DNA of 24,911 bases, taken from a virus. This document shows, in pieces, positions 1 through 9,032 of this stretch. Made by a program: the position numbers and the translations under genes. The notes under the pieces were generated by a model. The model was not told the origin of the DNA and made no database searches. It saw nothing but the letters and a program-made list of their open reading frames with translations. The stretch spans positions 1 through 24,911 of IMG/VR virus record IMGVR_UViG_3300034694_000060; one strand, 5' to 3'. Numbering within the stretch: position 1 is the stretch's first letter; each line of letters begins with the position of its first letter.

Positions 1-576
1 AAGAGCATCTCTTTTCGACTTATCTATAACACCTTGTAATTGAGCTGTTCTTAGTTCTTCTTGCGACATACCTTCAACATCAGCTACACTGAAACCTGAA
101 GCAGCTAAAGACTCAGCTACACTATCTTGTAATGTAAACAAATCTTGTTGCGCTTTAAACTCAGCTTCCTCTTTTTGTTTTTGTTTAGCAGTAATTTCAT
201 CTGAGAAAGTGCTAAGTGTTTCACCTGTAATTTTCTTTACGCCACCTACTATTTCAAATTGCATTTCAGGAGAGTATTTTTCTAAGTAAGACTTCTCCCT
301 TACGAGAAGGTCAGATCGACTAACACCTTGATTAACCAAATCTTGCCTTAGCTCTCTTAGTCCTAGAACACCTTGAGAAAGCTTCTTATTCTGTTCAGCC
401 TCCCTCTGAGTTAAATCTTGAAGTTCAGTTTTTGCTTGTTGTTGTTGATAGAACTGTAAACCTGTACCTACAGCATTAACAATATCCCCGCCTAGAGAAT
501 TACTAGGAGCTGCAAACTGAGGTGTTTGAGAAGCTGTCTTTTGTGCCTGTTTAATTTCTCTTGTAAAATCTACCAC
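1..576 (-). CDS. Internal virion (ejection) protein, gp15-like by position; C-terminus cut by window edge
   Basis: The reading frame is open for 192 codons from a GTG start to the left edge, so only the N-terminal part is seen. The GTG shares its G with the TAG stop of the upstream 1807-residue gene. A strong Shine-Dalgarno (GGAGGGG, 582-588) sits 5 bases before it, and no ATG occurs early enough to be a better start. The protein is rich in Gln, Glu and Lys and is predicted to be mostly helical (for example, QFYQQQQ followed by a long charged stretch). No signal peptide, membrane segment or enzyme motif is visible. Its place after a gp14-like gene and a giant ejection protein suggests it is another component of the internal core or ejectosome. 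The homology to T7 gp15 is inferred from position only. Confidence 0.75.
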   Translation of the reverse strand, partial: MVDFTREIKQAQKTASQTPQFAAPSNSLGGDIVNAVGTGLQFYQQQQAKTELQDLTQREAEQNKKLSQGVLGLRELRQDLVNQGVSRSDLLVREKSYLEKYSPEMQFEIVGGVKKITGETLSTFSDEITAKQKQKEEAEFKAQQDLFTLQDSVAESLAASGFSVADVEGMSQEELRTAQLQGVIDKSKRDAL

Positions 577-3500
577 TATTTCCCCTCCATAATTTCATAA
601 CCTTCTCGAATATGTTTAATCTCTTCTTTCATATCACCTTCAGTAGCTTTTTGCTCTAACAGTTTTAGGTACTTTGTTTTATTATTTTCTGCTGCTGCAT
701 CTAAATAAGGTTTCATGTATACGTCATATCCTTCAGACCCAAATTTTAAACCTCTGTTTATAAAAGCTCTTTCTATATCTTTCTCGTACTTCGGATCATT
801 CATTTCTTTAGTTACTTTAAGCCATTTATCTCTAATTTCATTTTGCTTAATTAAACCAAGCTCAGGATCGCCCTCTCCCGTTACCATGTTGTATATGGCA
901 TTTGATGTAGTTTCCGCTATAGCTTCCCTAGCGTAAGCTTGTAAATTAGCATCTGTTATAGACTTAGCTTTACTGTCTTTAAAAGACAAAGAAAATCCAC
1001 TATTAAATATATTACGATGATAATAATCAGCATGCATTTCAGGTTGAATCCCTAAATTTAAAAGTATAGATTCTGTTTGTGTTATAGGGAGCTGACCAGA
1101 CAAAGAGCGAGCTGAAGCATTTCTTCCTGTCCAGTACGAAATATAAGATTTCATAGCTGTGTTTAGAATTTTAAAATTTTCCATAGCTTCTAAAAATGTC
1201 GCAGAAAGAGCATCCGTCCACTCAATTTCTTCTGTTGCCACCGATTCGTATATTATAGCCCCAGAAGATACTACGCTCTCAAGCACACCTCCTACAGAAA
1301 AAGCTGATGCCCCTACCATGTTTACTTTAGGGAAGTCTTCAAATACAAGGCTAGTAACCATGTCTACAAAAGCAGAGGGACTCATTGTAGCATTTACATC
1401 TACAGAACTATCTTCAATCATTGCATTTATAGATGCATTCATCCCCCCATCTAAAAAAGCATCAAGTACAGCAGGTATTTCTTCAGGTTCATATTGGCTG
1501 CGTATCATGTCTTCAAAAGAACTGCCCATAGATTTACCTAAACCACCTTCTAAACCAAACGCCCCATAAGTAATCAAAGTAGTTAGAAAAGCTTTATTCC
1601 AAGTTTCCGCAAACTTTCCTTTGTTTTTACCCATTTGACCTAAATACTTATCTGTTACAGGACTCATTACTTTGTTAATAGGGGCACGTATAACTTCCCA
1701 TTGCGGCTCAATAACAACATCTAAGAAAAATTTATGCACAGCTTGCATGAATTGCCCTGCTAAAGCTACAGGACTGCCTTGCTCTTGATATGCGAATCTA
1801 TCTAAACTTGTTTGTGACTGAGTACGCTTTTGTGCTTGAAAGGATATATCTGCTTTTCCTTTAGCATCAAAAGCCCTTCCTGCTGCTCGGAGTTCATTAA
1901 ATTCTATTAGATAAGATAAAGCATTGTTTAATACGATTGAACTTTCTTGTATTCCAAGTGATAACGAACGTGGCCCTTTGTAAATTTTAGAACCATATTT
2001 TTTTGCTGTTCCAATTCCCGTTGTAGCAACCGTTGCTCCCTCTTTTCTTGCCAAATCTAAAAAGTCATTACTCCTTCCGATTGCATCTATTAATCCATTA
2101 GTTCTCATTGAGTCAACTAATTCTTTAGCTAAAGACTCACTTCCTAAAAGTTTAGCTAAAGGAGCAAAATTATCTGTTTTAAATGCATAAAGTATTGCAG
2201 GTAATTGAACAACAGCTCCTGCATGTGTTGACCACCCTTTTCTAGGAGCTACCGCTGTAGTTATATTATATAATGCAGGTGCTAAATTCTGTAATCCTTG
2301 ATACAGTCCGTTCCAAACAATATATAACTCGGAAGTTAAAGCTTGTATTTTAATAGCAGCAGATTTTGTACTAGGATTAGATAAAACAGGAGCTAAAATA
2401 GGTGTTAAGATTTTGTCTATACTTTTATAAAAATCGCCTACATTATTCTGTTGTAAAGACTTTAAATAAGCATGATGATTAATAAGTTCTGTTCTCATAT
2501 CAGGGTTTTTAATTAAAGCTTCCATACCCTCTTTAGATACCATTTCTTGCCAAGATGAAAGAAACTTTGTATTTGCACCTTTTTTTAAATACTCAGAAAA
2601 ACCTTTAGTAAATTTAACAAGTAAAGATTGATAAGCATTGTAGTCTAAAGCCGAACCTACACTGCCAATACTTTTAAACAAAGACTCAAAAACATTTAAT
2701 GTATCCGCTGCCCCAACACCATCAGAACCCTTAACTTTTTCTCCCCTTTGTTTTAAATGACTAGCTCCGTATCCAAATTGGACACTTTCACTATCCCCAT
2801 ATATATCACTTTCTAATTGCTGTGTTTCTCTACTAGACTTATATGAAGGGCCAGTTTCCGTAACTGTTTTGCTAGAAGTCCCATCCGCCTTAGAAACCAC
2901 TTTTGTAGTTGTTATAGCTTTTACACCTTCCATAAGTTTTTTAGCTTGGGCTTCAGTTTTAACTATATGAGTAGGTCTCATAATAATCTTTATTACACCA
3001 TCAATTTCTTTTTTAAAAGGAGACAGAACCACCCAACCAGCATCCCTATACATTCTGTCAATGTGTCCTTTGCGTCTGTTTAGTGTTCTATTAGGGGTAA
3101 GTTTTTTTATTTGCTCTGGAGTGACTCTCGCATGGGTATAGGATTTACCATTAAATTCTTTTTCTTTACCTAGTTTTACTACAATAGAATCTGGGGCTAG
3201 GTCTTCTTTATTAACAACTTTTCCGAGAATTGTGTCGTATACAACATCCACTTCAATGTCTTTTATTTGAATAGCTTTTCCTATTCCTAAATCACCATTA
3301 TCTTTAAAGTCAATATATTTTTGATTACCTGCTCTTAACTTGTTGTAGTAGTTTCTTTCTCGTATAACGTAAATGTCTTCATATATAGAACGAATGTCAG
3401 TATAAGATTTCCAAACATTATCAGGAGTCTTAATACCCATATCTTTATTAAGTTTTTGTATAGAGTTCCATGCTTTCCCTTTATTATCCCCATTTTCTAA

Positions 3501-5999
3501 TATTTCCATTAACAGTTTATTTTCTAAACTACTCAAATCTTTAACTGCATTCTTAGCTTTATCTTCCATTTTTTGAAGTGTACTGCGATTTACGTTTTTC
3601 ATTGCAGCAAGACCCCGAAGTAAATCTTCCTCTAGATTGCGGTATCTATTTAATGCCCAAGAAATAGCATTTGAAGGTGTCTTCCCTTTTATTTCTAAAC
3701 CTGCAACATCTGAATAAGGATTAGAATAATGATCTATTTCCACCTCTACAAAAAACCCATTTTCTTTTTGCACGACTTTAAAATCATAACCTACGGCAGC
3801 ACTTTCTATAGCATCTTCCGCTCCCGCTCTTGTAGTAAAACCTCCTTTAGCTCCATCTGTAAGAAGAAAAGTAAACGTTCCATAACTACCTTCTATATCA
3901 TTAGCTACAAAACCTGTAGACGAGTAATCAGGAGTTAACGATGTCCCCATAGGTTTTTCTAATTCTCTGCCTAGTCCTTGCCCTATACTATGTTTATTTG
4001 CGTCTACAAAAATAAGGTCACTAAGCATCTTTTCTTCACTGATATTAGTAAAGCCTTGTTCTGTTTCAGCATTAGGTGTAGGTATAAGTCTTTCTGCTAC
4101 AGCCTCCGCATCTAAACCCGTCTCTTCTACTAGCCCCTTAAAACCTTTTTCAGCTCGTAACGTTTCGTATACAGAAGGTGAAAACCTGTAAAGAGTATCA
4201 AACAAACCTGAATCAGGACGTAAGCCAGTAGGATTAATTGTAGGACTCTGTATGCTTGTTACTGAGAACTCCCCAGTAGGGGTAAGTACATCTGAGACAG
4301 TCATACGACCATCATCTATTAAAGTTTTTGTACGAGATAAATCACTTTCAGCTTTTGCTGCTTTATCAAAGTCTGTAATAAGTACTTGATTAGTACCTTG
4401 TCTTTTTTTCACGACATCTCTAGCTGCAAGATTTTCCTCTCTTACTTCTTTTAAGGCTTCCTTGAACTTTATTTTCTTCTCTCTAGATACTTGTCTTGCC
4501 TTCTTGTTTAAATCCTCTGATTCCAACTTTCCTAGAGATTTAGATAGGTCTTTCTTTTCAGTCTCTAAGGCTTTCCTCTCTTTACGAGAACCTTTAGCTG
4601 ATGCTGCCTTTTTTAAAGCATCCCTGCTGTCAGTAGTACCTTCAACAATTTCAACTTTAGGAGTTGTTCCTTCCATTCGATATTGAGCGTTATCAGGGTT
4701 TAATCTATTAACAGTCTCCGAACGAATAACAGCTTCCATTAATTCTTCTTGTTCTGTAAATGCTTCAGCTAAATGTTTACGAGAGTGCATACGTCTCATT
4801 AACCACTTGCCCATATTACCTAGACTTTTCGCAAGGACTACCGCCTCCCCAATAAACAACGTTCCATTAAAAGCTGTTTCTAACATAGCTGTTACTTCAG
4901 CTTCTGTAGCACCCTCTGCTTTTAATCTTGCTCCTTGCAAAACAGCATTGTACATCGTATCAATTTGTCCTCCAGCAATTAAAGAGTTGTTGTTATTAAA
5001 AAGGTATGTTTCTTGATTTTTAGCCCCCTCCACCATACTTTCAATAAGAGCCATTTGTTTTTCAAAAGGTAAATCTTCAAGCCTGTCTAGATTGTTATAT
5101 ACGTCTGAAGTATATTTTAACCCCTCTTCAGAAGCAGCTCCTACTAAAACAAACATTTCTAAAAAATCTCCAGCCATTTTTAGAGGAGTAATAGTATTAG
5201 CAAACTCATTCTGCATTTTAGAAATATCGTTAGCCATTAAATTGTTTTTAACAGACTCCCTCAAGATAGGATGAAGGCTTTCTATATCTCCTCCCTCTCT
5301 TCCTCCTACTCCTTTTGTAACATTTTGTACGTAGGCTGCTCTTTGTTCAGCAAGAGTAGGTTTCCTTTGTAACTGCCTTTCTAAATCTTGTAAAAGAAGA
5401 GCAATTTCTTTAGGCTCATTTGCTTCTTGTATATTCTTCTCATAAAGAGAAAACATATCTGTATAAAATTCTTCACCAAAAGCATTTGAAGCTTGGCTAA
5501 CCATACTATAGTCGCCATTCTTAATTTGATCCTGAATTACTTCTACAGGCTCACCTGTCTTAGCACTTGCCATAACAGCTTGTTCTTTAGAGGAGTGCTT
5601 TGCTAACATAGGCTGAAATGGTATTTCTTCTACGTCATCAAATGCAAAAGCTTCTAGCTCTTCTTCTTCGGACTCAAAGGCAAAAACGTCTTCACTAGGA
5701 AAAACATTACTTCCTCCACGTACAGCATTCTCTTCACCTTCCTTCATTTCAAGATCTTCAAAGGCAGTCTCTAGTGATTTTACAGCTTCAGGATTAAAAC
5801 GGCTTAAGGTGCTATTCCCTGCTTCTGTAGTAGGTTTATCTGAAACAAGTTCTGTTTCTAATGCTCCAGCTTTTCTAATATCATCTAGAGTATAACCCTT
5901 AGATTTCAAATCTTGAGCTAAGGATATTGCTTTAGCTTGGTTATCTTTAGCTTCAGGATGAGACTCAATCGCGCCTTCTTTTGTTTCTACTTTTCTCAT
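576..5999 (-). CDS. Giant internal virion / DNA ejection protein (1807 aa)
   Basis: This is the largest gene in the window, with an ATG start and an AGGTG ribosome site 7 bases upstream. The N-terminal 130 residues are very acidic (repeated EEEE, DDVEE). Residues about 455-540 are a Lys/Glu-rich predicted coiled coil. Around 1200-1270 and again near 1480-1560 there are long, alanine-rich, mildly hydrophobic helical stretches. The C-terminal 200 residues are charged and helical. This architecture and its position after a gp14-like gene fit the T7 gp16/gp15 class: proteins of the internal core that leave the capsid at infection and form a conduit through the cell envelope. T7 gp16 is about 1300 residues, so this one is longer. 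I see no lytic transglycosylase motif at its N-terminus, unlike T7 gp16, and no polymerase motifs. Function is inferred from context and composition. Confidence 0.7.
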   Translation of the reverse strand: MRKVETKEGAIESHPEAKDNQAKAISLAQDLKSKGYTLDDIRKAGALETELVSDKPTTEAGNSTLSRFNPEAVKSLETAFEDLEMKEGEENAVRGGSNVFPSEDVFAFESEEEELEAFAFDDVEEIPFQPMLAKHSSKEQAVMASAKTGEPVEVIQDQIKNGDYSMVSQASNAFGEEFYTDMFSLYEKNIQEANEPKEIALLLQDLERQLQRKPTLAEQRAAYVQNVTKGVGGREGGDIESLHPILRESVKNNLMANDISKMQNEFANTITPLKMAGDFLEMFVLVGAASEEGLKYTSDVYNNLDRLEDLPFEKQMALIESMVEGAKNQETYLFNNNNSLIAGGQIDTMYNAVLQGARLKAEGATEAEVTAMLETAFNGTLFIGEAVVLAKSLGNMGKWLMRRMHSRKHLAEAFTEQEELMEAVIRSETVNRLNPDNAQYRMEGTTPKVEIVEGTTDSRDALKKAASAKGSRKERKALETEKKDLSKSLGKLESEDLNKKARQVSREKKIKFKEALKEVREENLAARDVVKKRQGTNQVLITDFDKAAKAESDLSRTKTLIDDGRMTVSDVLTPTGEFSVTSIQSPTINPTGLRPDSGLFDTLYRFSPSVYETLRAEKGFKGLVEETGLDAEAVAERLIPTPNAETEQGFTNISEEKMLSDLIFVDANKHSIGQGLGRELEKPMGTSLTPDYSSTGFVANDIEGSYGTFTFLLTDGAKGGFTTRAGAEDAIESAAVGYDFKVVQKENGFFVEVEIDHYSNPYSDVAGLEIKGKTPSNAISWALNRYRNLEEDLLRGLAAMKNVNRSTLQKMEDKAKNAVKDLSSLENKLLMEILENGDNKGKAWNSIQKLNKDMGIKTPDNVWKSYTDIRSIYEDIYVIRERNYYNKLRAGNQKYIDFKDNGDLGIGKAIQIKDIEVDVVYDTILGKVVNKEDLAPDSIVVKLGKEKEFNGKSYTHARVTPEQIKKLTPNRTLNRRKGHIDRMYRDAGWVVLSPFKKEIDGVIKIIMRPTHIVKTEAQAKKLMEGVKAITTTKVVSKADGTSSKTVTETGPSYKSSRETQQLESDIYGDSESVQFGYGASHLKQRGEKVKGSDGVGAADTLNVFESLFKSIGSVGSALDYNAYQSLLVKFTKGFSEYLKKGANTKFLSSWQEMVSKEGMEALIKNPDMRTELINHHAYLKSLQQNNVGDFYKSIDKILTPILAPVLSNPSTKSAAIKIQALTSELYIVWNGLYQGLQNLAPALYNITTAVAPRKGWSTHAGAVVQLPAILYAFKTDNFAPLAKLLGSESLAKELVDSMRTNGLIDAIGRSNDFLDLARKEGATVATTGIGTAKKYGSKIYKGPRSLSLGIQESSIVLNNALSYLIEFNELRAAGRAFDAKGKADISFQAQKRTQSQTSLDRFAYQEQGSPVALAGQFMQAVHKFFLDVVIEPQWEVIRAPINKVMSPVTDKYLGQMGKNKGKFAETWNKAFLTTLITYGAFGLEGGLGKSMGSSFEDMIRSQYEPEEIPAVLDAFLDGGMNASINAMIEDSSVDVNATMSPSAFVDMVTSLVFEDFPKVNMVGASAFSVGGVLESVVSSGAIIYESVATEEIEWTDALSATFLEAMENFKILNTAMKSYISYWTGRNASARSLSGQLPITQTESILLNLGIQPEMHADYYHRNIFNSGFSLSFKDSKAKSITDANLQAYAREAIAETTSNAIYNMVTGEGDPELGLIKQNEIRDKWLKVTKEMNDPKYEKDIERAFINRGLKFGSEGYDVYMKPYLDAAAENNKTKYLKLLEQKATEGDMKEEIKHIREGYEIMEGK
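582..588 (-). promoter_or_regulatory. Ribosome binding site that sets a GTG start
   Basis: On the minus strand GGAGGGG lies inside the last codons of the 1807-residue gene, 5 bases before the GTG at 576. It is the strongest Shine-Dalgarno match near this junction and decides the start of the left-edge gene. Confidence 0.75.
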
Positions 6000-6008
6000 T
6001 TATTACAC

Positions 6009-6482
6009 CTACTGAGGGTTTAAATCTATTACAGGAGCGCCACCATCAGCCCTTGGAGTCGTGCTATTTGGCGACATACTTGAAGCCATCATTGCTAAGT
6101 TAGCTACAGAATTAAACGTAGAAGCTTGCCCTGCATATTGATTAGATTTAGCCATATTCCGTGCAATACGTGTTTGAAAGAAATCCATTTGATTTGAGAA
6201 CTGCATATTCCCTGCTGTAAGAGAACCTACGGCACTATACCCACCTTGAGCTGCACTACTCTGTAATGTCCCTCCCGTAGCTGCTCCTTGAACTATCTGT
6301 GCTTGAGCTATACGCTGTTGACGTACTGCTGCCATTTGCTCTCTAGCTTGCTGCGCTCTCCTTACACCCTCTTGGTTACGAGCCGCTTTCTTCTGTTGTT
6401 TACGGGACTTCTCCCCCGAAACAATACTCCCTGCTGTCGCAGTACCTGCTATTACTAAAGCTGTTGTTATAGGGTCAAGCAT
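6009..6482 (-). CDS. Internal virion protein, gp14-like (157 aa)
   Basis: The ATG at 6482 lies 16 bases inside the upstream gene, with AAGGAG as ribosome site. The N-terminus has a short hydrophobic, glycine/alanine-rich helix (about residues 4-22). A basic, Gln/Arg-rich amphipathic helix follows (about 25-65), then a Gly/Ser/Ala/Asn-rich half with AGNMQF and several Met-Ala pairs. This pattern is typical of the T7 gp14 family (internal virion protein B), which forms the outer-membrane part of the ejection conduit. T7 gp14 is 196 residues, so the size is comparable. It lies between the gp13-like gene and the giant ejection protein, the same position as in T7. The family assignment rests on pattern and context, not on a database match. 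Confidence 0.72.
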   Translation of the reverse strand: MLDPITTALVIAGTATAGSIVSGEKSRKQQKKAARNQEGVRRAQQAREQMAAVRQQRIAQAQIVQGAATGGTLQSSAAQGGYSAVGSLTAGNMQFSNQMDFFQTRIARNMAKSNQYAGQASTFNSVANLAMMASSMSPNSTTPRADGGAPVIDLNPQ

Positions 6483-6787
6483 AATAGTTCTCCTTTAAAT
6501 TGACCATTACTTGTGTACATTTCATCTATTACATCCATACCAAATAAACTACCAAACTTAGTAAGTTTTTTATTGTTACTAAAAGCATAAAGTTCATTTC
6601 GAGGGGCTTGGTCAATTAGGATGTAAAAAACATTAAGCATCTCTCTATACACAGAAAGCTTCCATTTTTCAACAAGACAATGCACTACCCACCCCATTGA
6701 GCTATCCTCAATGTATACAGAAAAATTAGAATCTTTGTATAGACAAGGGTGTTGTATAGAATCTTTTTCTAAAATATCTACAATCAC
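6467..6787 (-). CDS. gp13-like protein with GNAT-like C-terminus (106 aa)
   Basis: The start is GTG, overlapping the TGA stop of the nozzle C-terminal gene as GTGA, with GAGAGG upstream. The C-terminal stretch (residues 77-97, including KFGSLFGMDV and SNGQF) resembles the end of T7 gp13 and of acetyltransferase-like phage proteins, where a G-A/M-x-F turn is followed by a DGQF-like strand. T7 gp13 (138 residues) is needed for virion morphogenesis and sits between gp12 and gp14, exactly the position here. Whether this protein has acyl-transfer activity cannot be told from sequence: no clear acetyl-CoA loop is seen. The assignment is by synteny plus a short motif. Confidence 0.6.
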   Translation of the reverse strand: MIVDILEKDSIQHPCLYKDSNFSVYIEDSSMGWVVHCLVEKWKLSVYREMLNVFYILIDQAPRNELYAFSNNKKLTKFGSLFGMDVIDEMYTSNGQFKGELLCLTL

Positions 6788-8001
6788 ATTCTACCTCTCA
6801 TGGTATAACCTACTGAGTACCCTAAGAGTTGCATATCTTTTTCTGGCTCTGCTTGGAATACAAATTGAACAGCATCCCCATTACCACGAATATTAAACTT
6901 CTTAGAGATAAGACTTTCACCTGTATCAAATGTATAGGGGTAGACATCTGGTATAAAGCCTCTTTGCATTGGCTTGTATAACTGCATTGCTTTACCTCTA
7001 CCTTCACCATTCAAGATACCTGTGTACTTCCCGTATGCGGCACTCTTATCGAAATCCCAACGAGCTTGAAACAAACAAGCACTAGGATAATCAAATACAT
7101 AACTATCTGCTTCATATCCTGTTATTGTTGTTTCTGTCTTTCTGAAAAATACTTTAGCTTGTGACACAGCTTTCTTATTAGAAAACTTACCAAGTGTTTC
7201 ATAACCAGTGACAAGATAAGCTTCTTGGTCTGTACCAAAATCTTTAAATACACGATTAACTCTAGAAGAGAATGAGTACGTGACATTAGTATCAGTTTGA
7301 AGAGAACTGGGATAATACAAAGCATTAGCTATGGTAAATGGCATACGGAGTTTGTAGGAGGCACTAGATTGCTTTTGAGGATAGAATGCACCTACAGTTG
7401 TATCTAGAACTAAACCTGCACCTTGTGTCTGAGGAAGCCACCATTCACATTGTTTAGTACCTGAGTTATATACGCCTTGTGCGCCTTCTCCTGCAAGAGT
7501 AGATAAGTAATAAGAACGTATGGATGTTTCTGTAATATCTGTAGCATCTGCTGTATTAAATTGATTCACAGCAATTTGCATAATAGCGTTATTAGAAAAG
7601 TAATAGATATTATTATCTGCTACTACAATACTTTTAGCACTATCTATACCCCTGTCGGTAATCTTTTCTACATTAAAAGATGTAGCTTTAAATCCTCCAT
7701 CAGGGTTGTAGATATACCACACACCATTACCAGCAAAGATAAGAACACCTGAACTATAAGATTGCATAGCCTTAATACGTTGAGTATCTTCTAGCTCTAT
7801 TACACCTCCATCTGTATCTAGTAAGTCTGGGAACTCACTGCTAGTAGGGTCATTTTGTTGATAACACCTACCTACATCACTGTCAGTTTCTACTACTTGA
7901 GTGAAGTACACCATACTATCTACAGCGTAAAAGAATCTCCCAAATGCACTAGCACAGGAAGTAGGGTTCTTAAAGTTCTTCTTAGGGCTATCTACCGCCA
8001 T
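6784..8001 (-). CDS. Tail nozzle (tail tubular protein B-like), C-terminal polypeptide (405 aa)
   Basis: The start is ATG with an AGAGGA ribosome site 5 bases upstream. The protein opens with KNFKNPTSCASAFGRFFYAV and soon has VYFTQVVETDSDVGRCYQQN and LLDTDGGVIEL. These are hallmarks of the central and C-terminal part of T7 gp12-like nozzle proteins (contain-the-virion-site, cysteine-bearing segment and beta-propeller with GVWYIYN and GGFKATSF). A complete nozzle protein is about 750-900 residues; this one begins in the middle. The missing N-terminal half is the adjacent gene at 8029-9030, in the same frame but separated by four stop codons. It should sit at the distal end of the tail tube and act as the gate that opens on host contact. 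Confidence 0.85.
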   Translation of the reverse strand: MAVDSPKKNFKNPTSCASAFGRFFYAVDSMVYFTQVVETDSDVGRCYQQNDPTSSEFPDLLDTDGGVIELEDTQRIKAMQSYSSGVLIFAGNGVWYIYNPDGGFKATSFNVEKITDRGIDSAKSIVVADNNIYYFSNNAIMQIAVNQFNTADATDITETSIRSYYLSTLAGEGAQGVYNSGTKQCEWWLPQTQGAGLVLDTTVGAFYPQKQSSASYKLRMPFTIANALYYPSSLQTDTNVTYSFSSRVNRVFKDFGTDQEAYLVTGYETLGKFSNKKAVSQAKVFFRKTETTITGYEADSYVFDYPSACLFQARWDFDKSAAYGKYTGILNGEGRGKAMQLYKPMQRGFIPDVYPYTFDTGESLISKKFNIRGNGDAVQFVFQAEPEKDMQLLGYSVGYTMRGRM

Positions 8002-8028
8002 AATATCCTCTTATCTCTTTTAATTTCA

Positions 8029-9030
8029 TTATGGTATATCTAAAAATTCATCACTATAAGGTGGCTTGTAAGGAGGAATACCACCACCACCAGAAGGAGT
8101 ATTAGTGTCTTCAGGGTCTATAACATCAGGCTCATCTGGATTATATGTAGGAGTTCCTGAAAAGTTTATAGTCCCTATAGGAACTAATGTTGTACTTGGC
8201 GCACCATCTTCTTCAGGGTTAAGCAATTTAGCATCTCTGTTAAAATCATTAATGTCATAAACATAATGACCTCGCCCTGCTTTACTGTTTCCGAAGTTAG
8301 CCCCTTTAACATCTTTGGATGAGAAGACTGTATCCCCACCTTCATCTATAATAATTCCTACAGAAGCTACTTGTGCATTACTAGGATAAACTCCTGTAAA
8401 ATTTTTAAAGGCAGTTGTTACAAGTTTTTCTACTTTATTACCTTCTAAATCTGCTCTTGTAAGATGCCAATCAGCATTAAATAAATTGTACTTATGGTTG
8501 TCTGAAAGATTAATAGGTTGCTCGGATATTTCTAATCCATCATCTACTAATTCAAAGTCACGTACATTTACCTTAACACTACTAACAAAAATTTCTTTTG
8601 TAAGTTCTTTGTACTCACACATAACAGGGTTAGTACCTTGGTCTGTAGTGATAATGAGGAAGTTAGTTGTTTCAGCTATTTGTGTTTTTACTACAGCCGA
8701 AGAAATGACAACCTCTGCTATAAATGTAAAGTCATCATCTACCGCATGAAAACGAAGTTTGGTTTGTGGTGTGTCGTCTGTAACTGTAACACATACTAAA
8801 GATGGGCCTCTCCAATAGAATACATTCTCTACAGCAGCAAACCCTCCAGTAATAACAAAAGGAGTTACTAAATCTTGAAACCCTAAACGTCTTTTACGAA
8901 TTAATCCATCTTTATTAATTACAAAATTTAATTCATCTGATGTGAAACTTTCAGGAAAAGCAAGAGCTGAAGTCTCGGTATTCAAACCTTTGATTAAAGA
9001 AAGATAATCTTTTTGTCCTGAAGCCCTCAT
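8029..9030 (-). CDS. Tail nozzle (tail tubular protein B-like), N-terminal polypeptide (333 aa)
   Basis: The ATG has AAGGA 7 bases upstream. The N-terminus has SLIKGLNTETSALAFPESFT and ELNFVINKDGLIRKRRLGF, a typical opening of T7 gp12-like nozzle proteins (bait-like 'SLIKGLNTE' and 'RKRRLG'). The body is beta-rich. The end is a low-complexity acidic and Pro/Gly-rich linker (NPDEPDVIDPED, then SGGGG and PPYKPPY) that would be internal in a one-piece nozzle protein. It stops with TAA, followed in frame by TGA, TAA and TAA before the ATG of the second half. The two polypeptides sum to 738 residues, close to T7 gp12 (794). They are therefore inferred to assemble together into the nozzle. Confidence 0.85.
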   Translation of the reverse strand: MRASGQKDYLSLIKGLNTETSALAFPESFTSDELNFVINKDGLIRKRRLGFQDLVTPFVITGGFAAVENVFYWRGPSLVCVTVTDDTPQTKLRFHAVDDDFTFIAEVVISSAVVKTQIAETTNFLIITTDQGTNPVMCEYKELTKEIFVSSVKVNVRDFELVDDGLEISEQPINLSDNHKYNLFNADWHLTRADLEGNKVEKLVTTAFKNFTGVYPSNAQVASVGIIIDEGGDTVFSSKDVKGANFGNSKAGRGHYVYDINDFNRDAKLLNPEEDGAPSTTLVPIGTINFSGTPTYNPDEPDVIDPEDTNTPSGGGGIPPYKPPYSDEFLDIP

Positions 9031-9032
9031 AA

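Noticed and set aside
715-5274. Several plus-strand open frames of 60-136 codons within the giant ejection gene (for example 1159-1569)
   Set aside because: They lie opposite a long, well-supported gene, lack ribosome sites, and have unnatural Ser/Ile-rich compositions. They are shadows of the minus-strand coding sequence.
576-5999. N4-type virion RNA polymerase as the identity of the 1807-residue protein
   Set aside because: The small hairpins at the right end raised this, but no T7/N4 polymerase motifs (motif A, B or C patterns) were seen and the composition is that of an ejection core protein.
8002-8028. Programmed readthrough or frameshift joining the two nozzle genes
   Set aside because: The two frames are already in register and separated by four stops, and the second gene has its own ribosome site. 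Neither readthrough of one stop nor a shift would restore a single chain.
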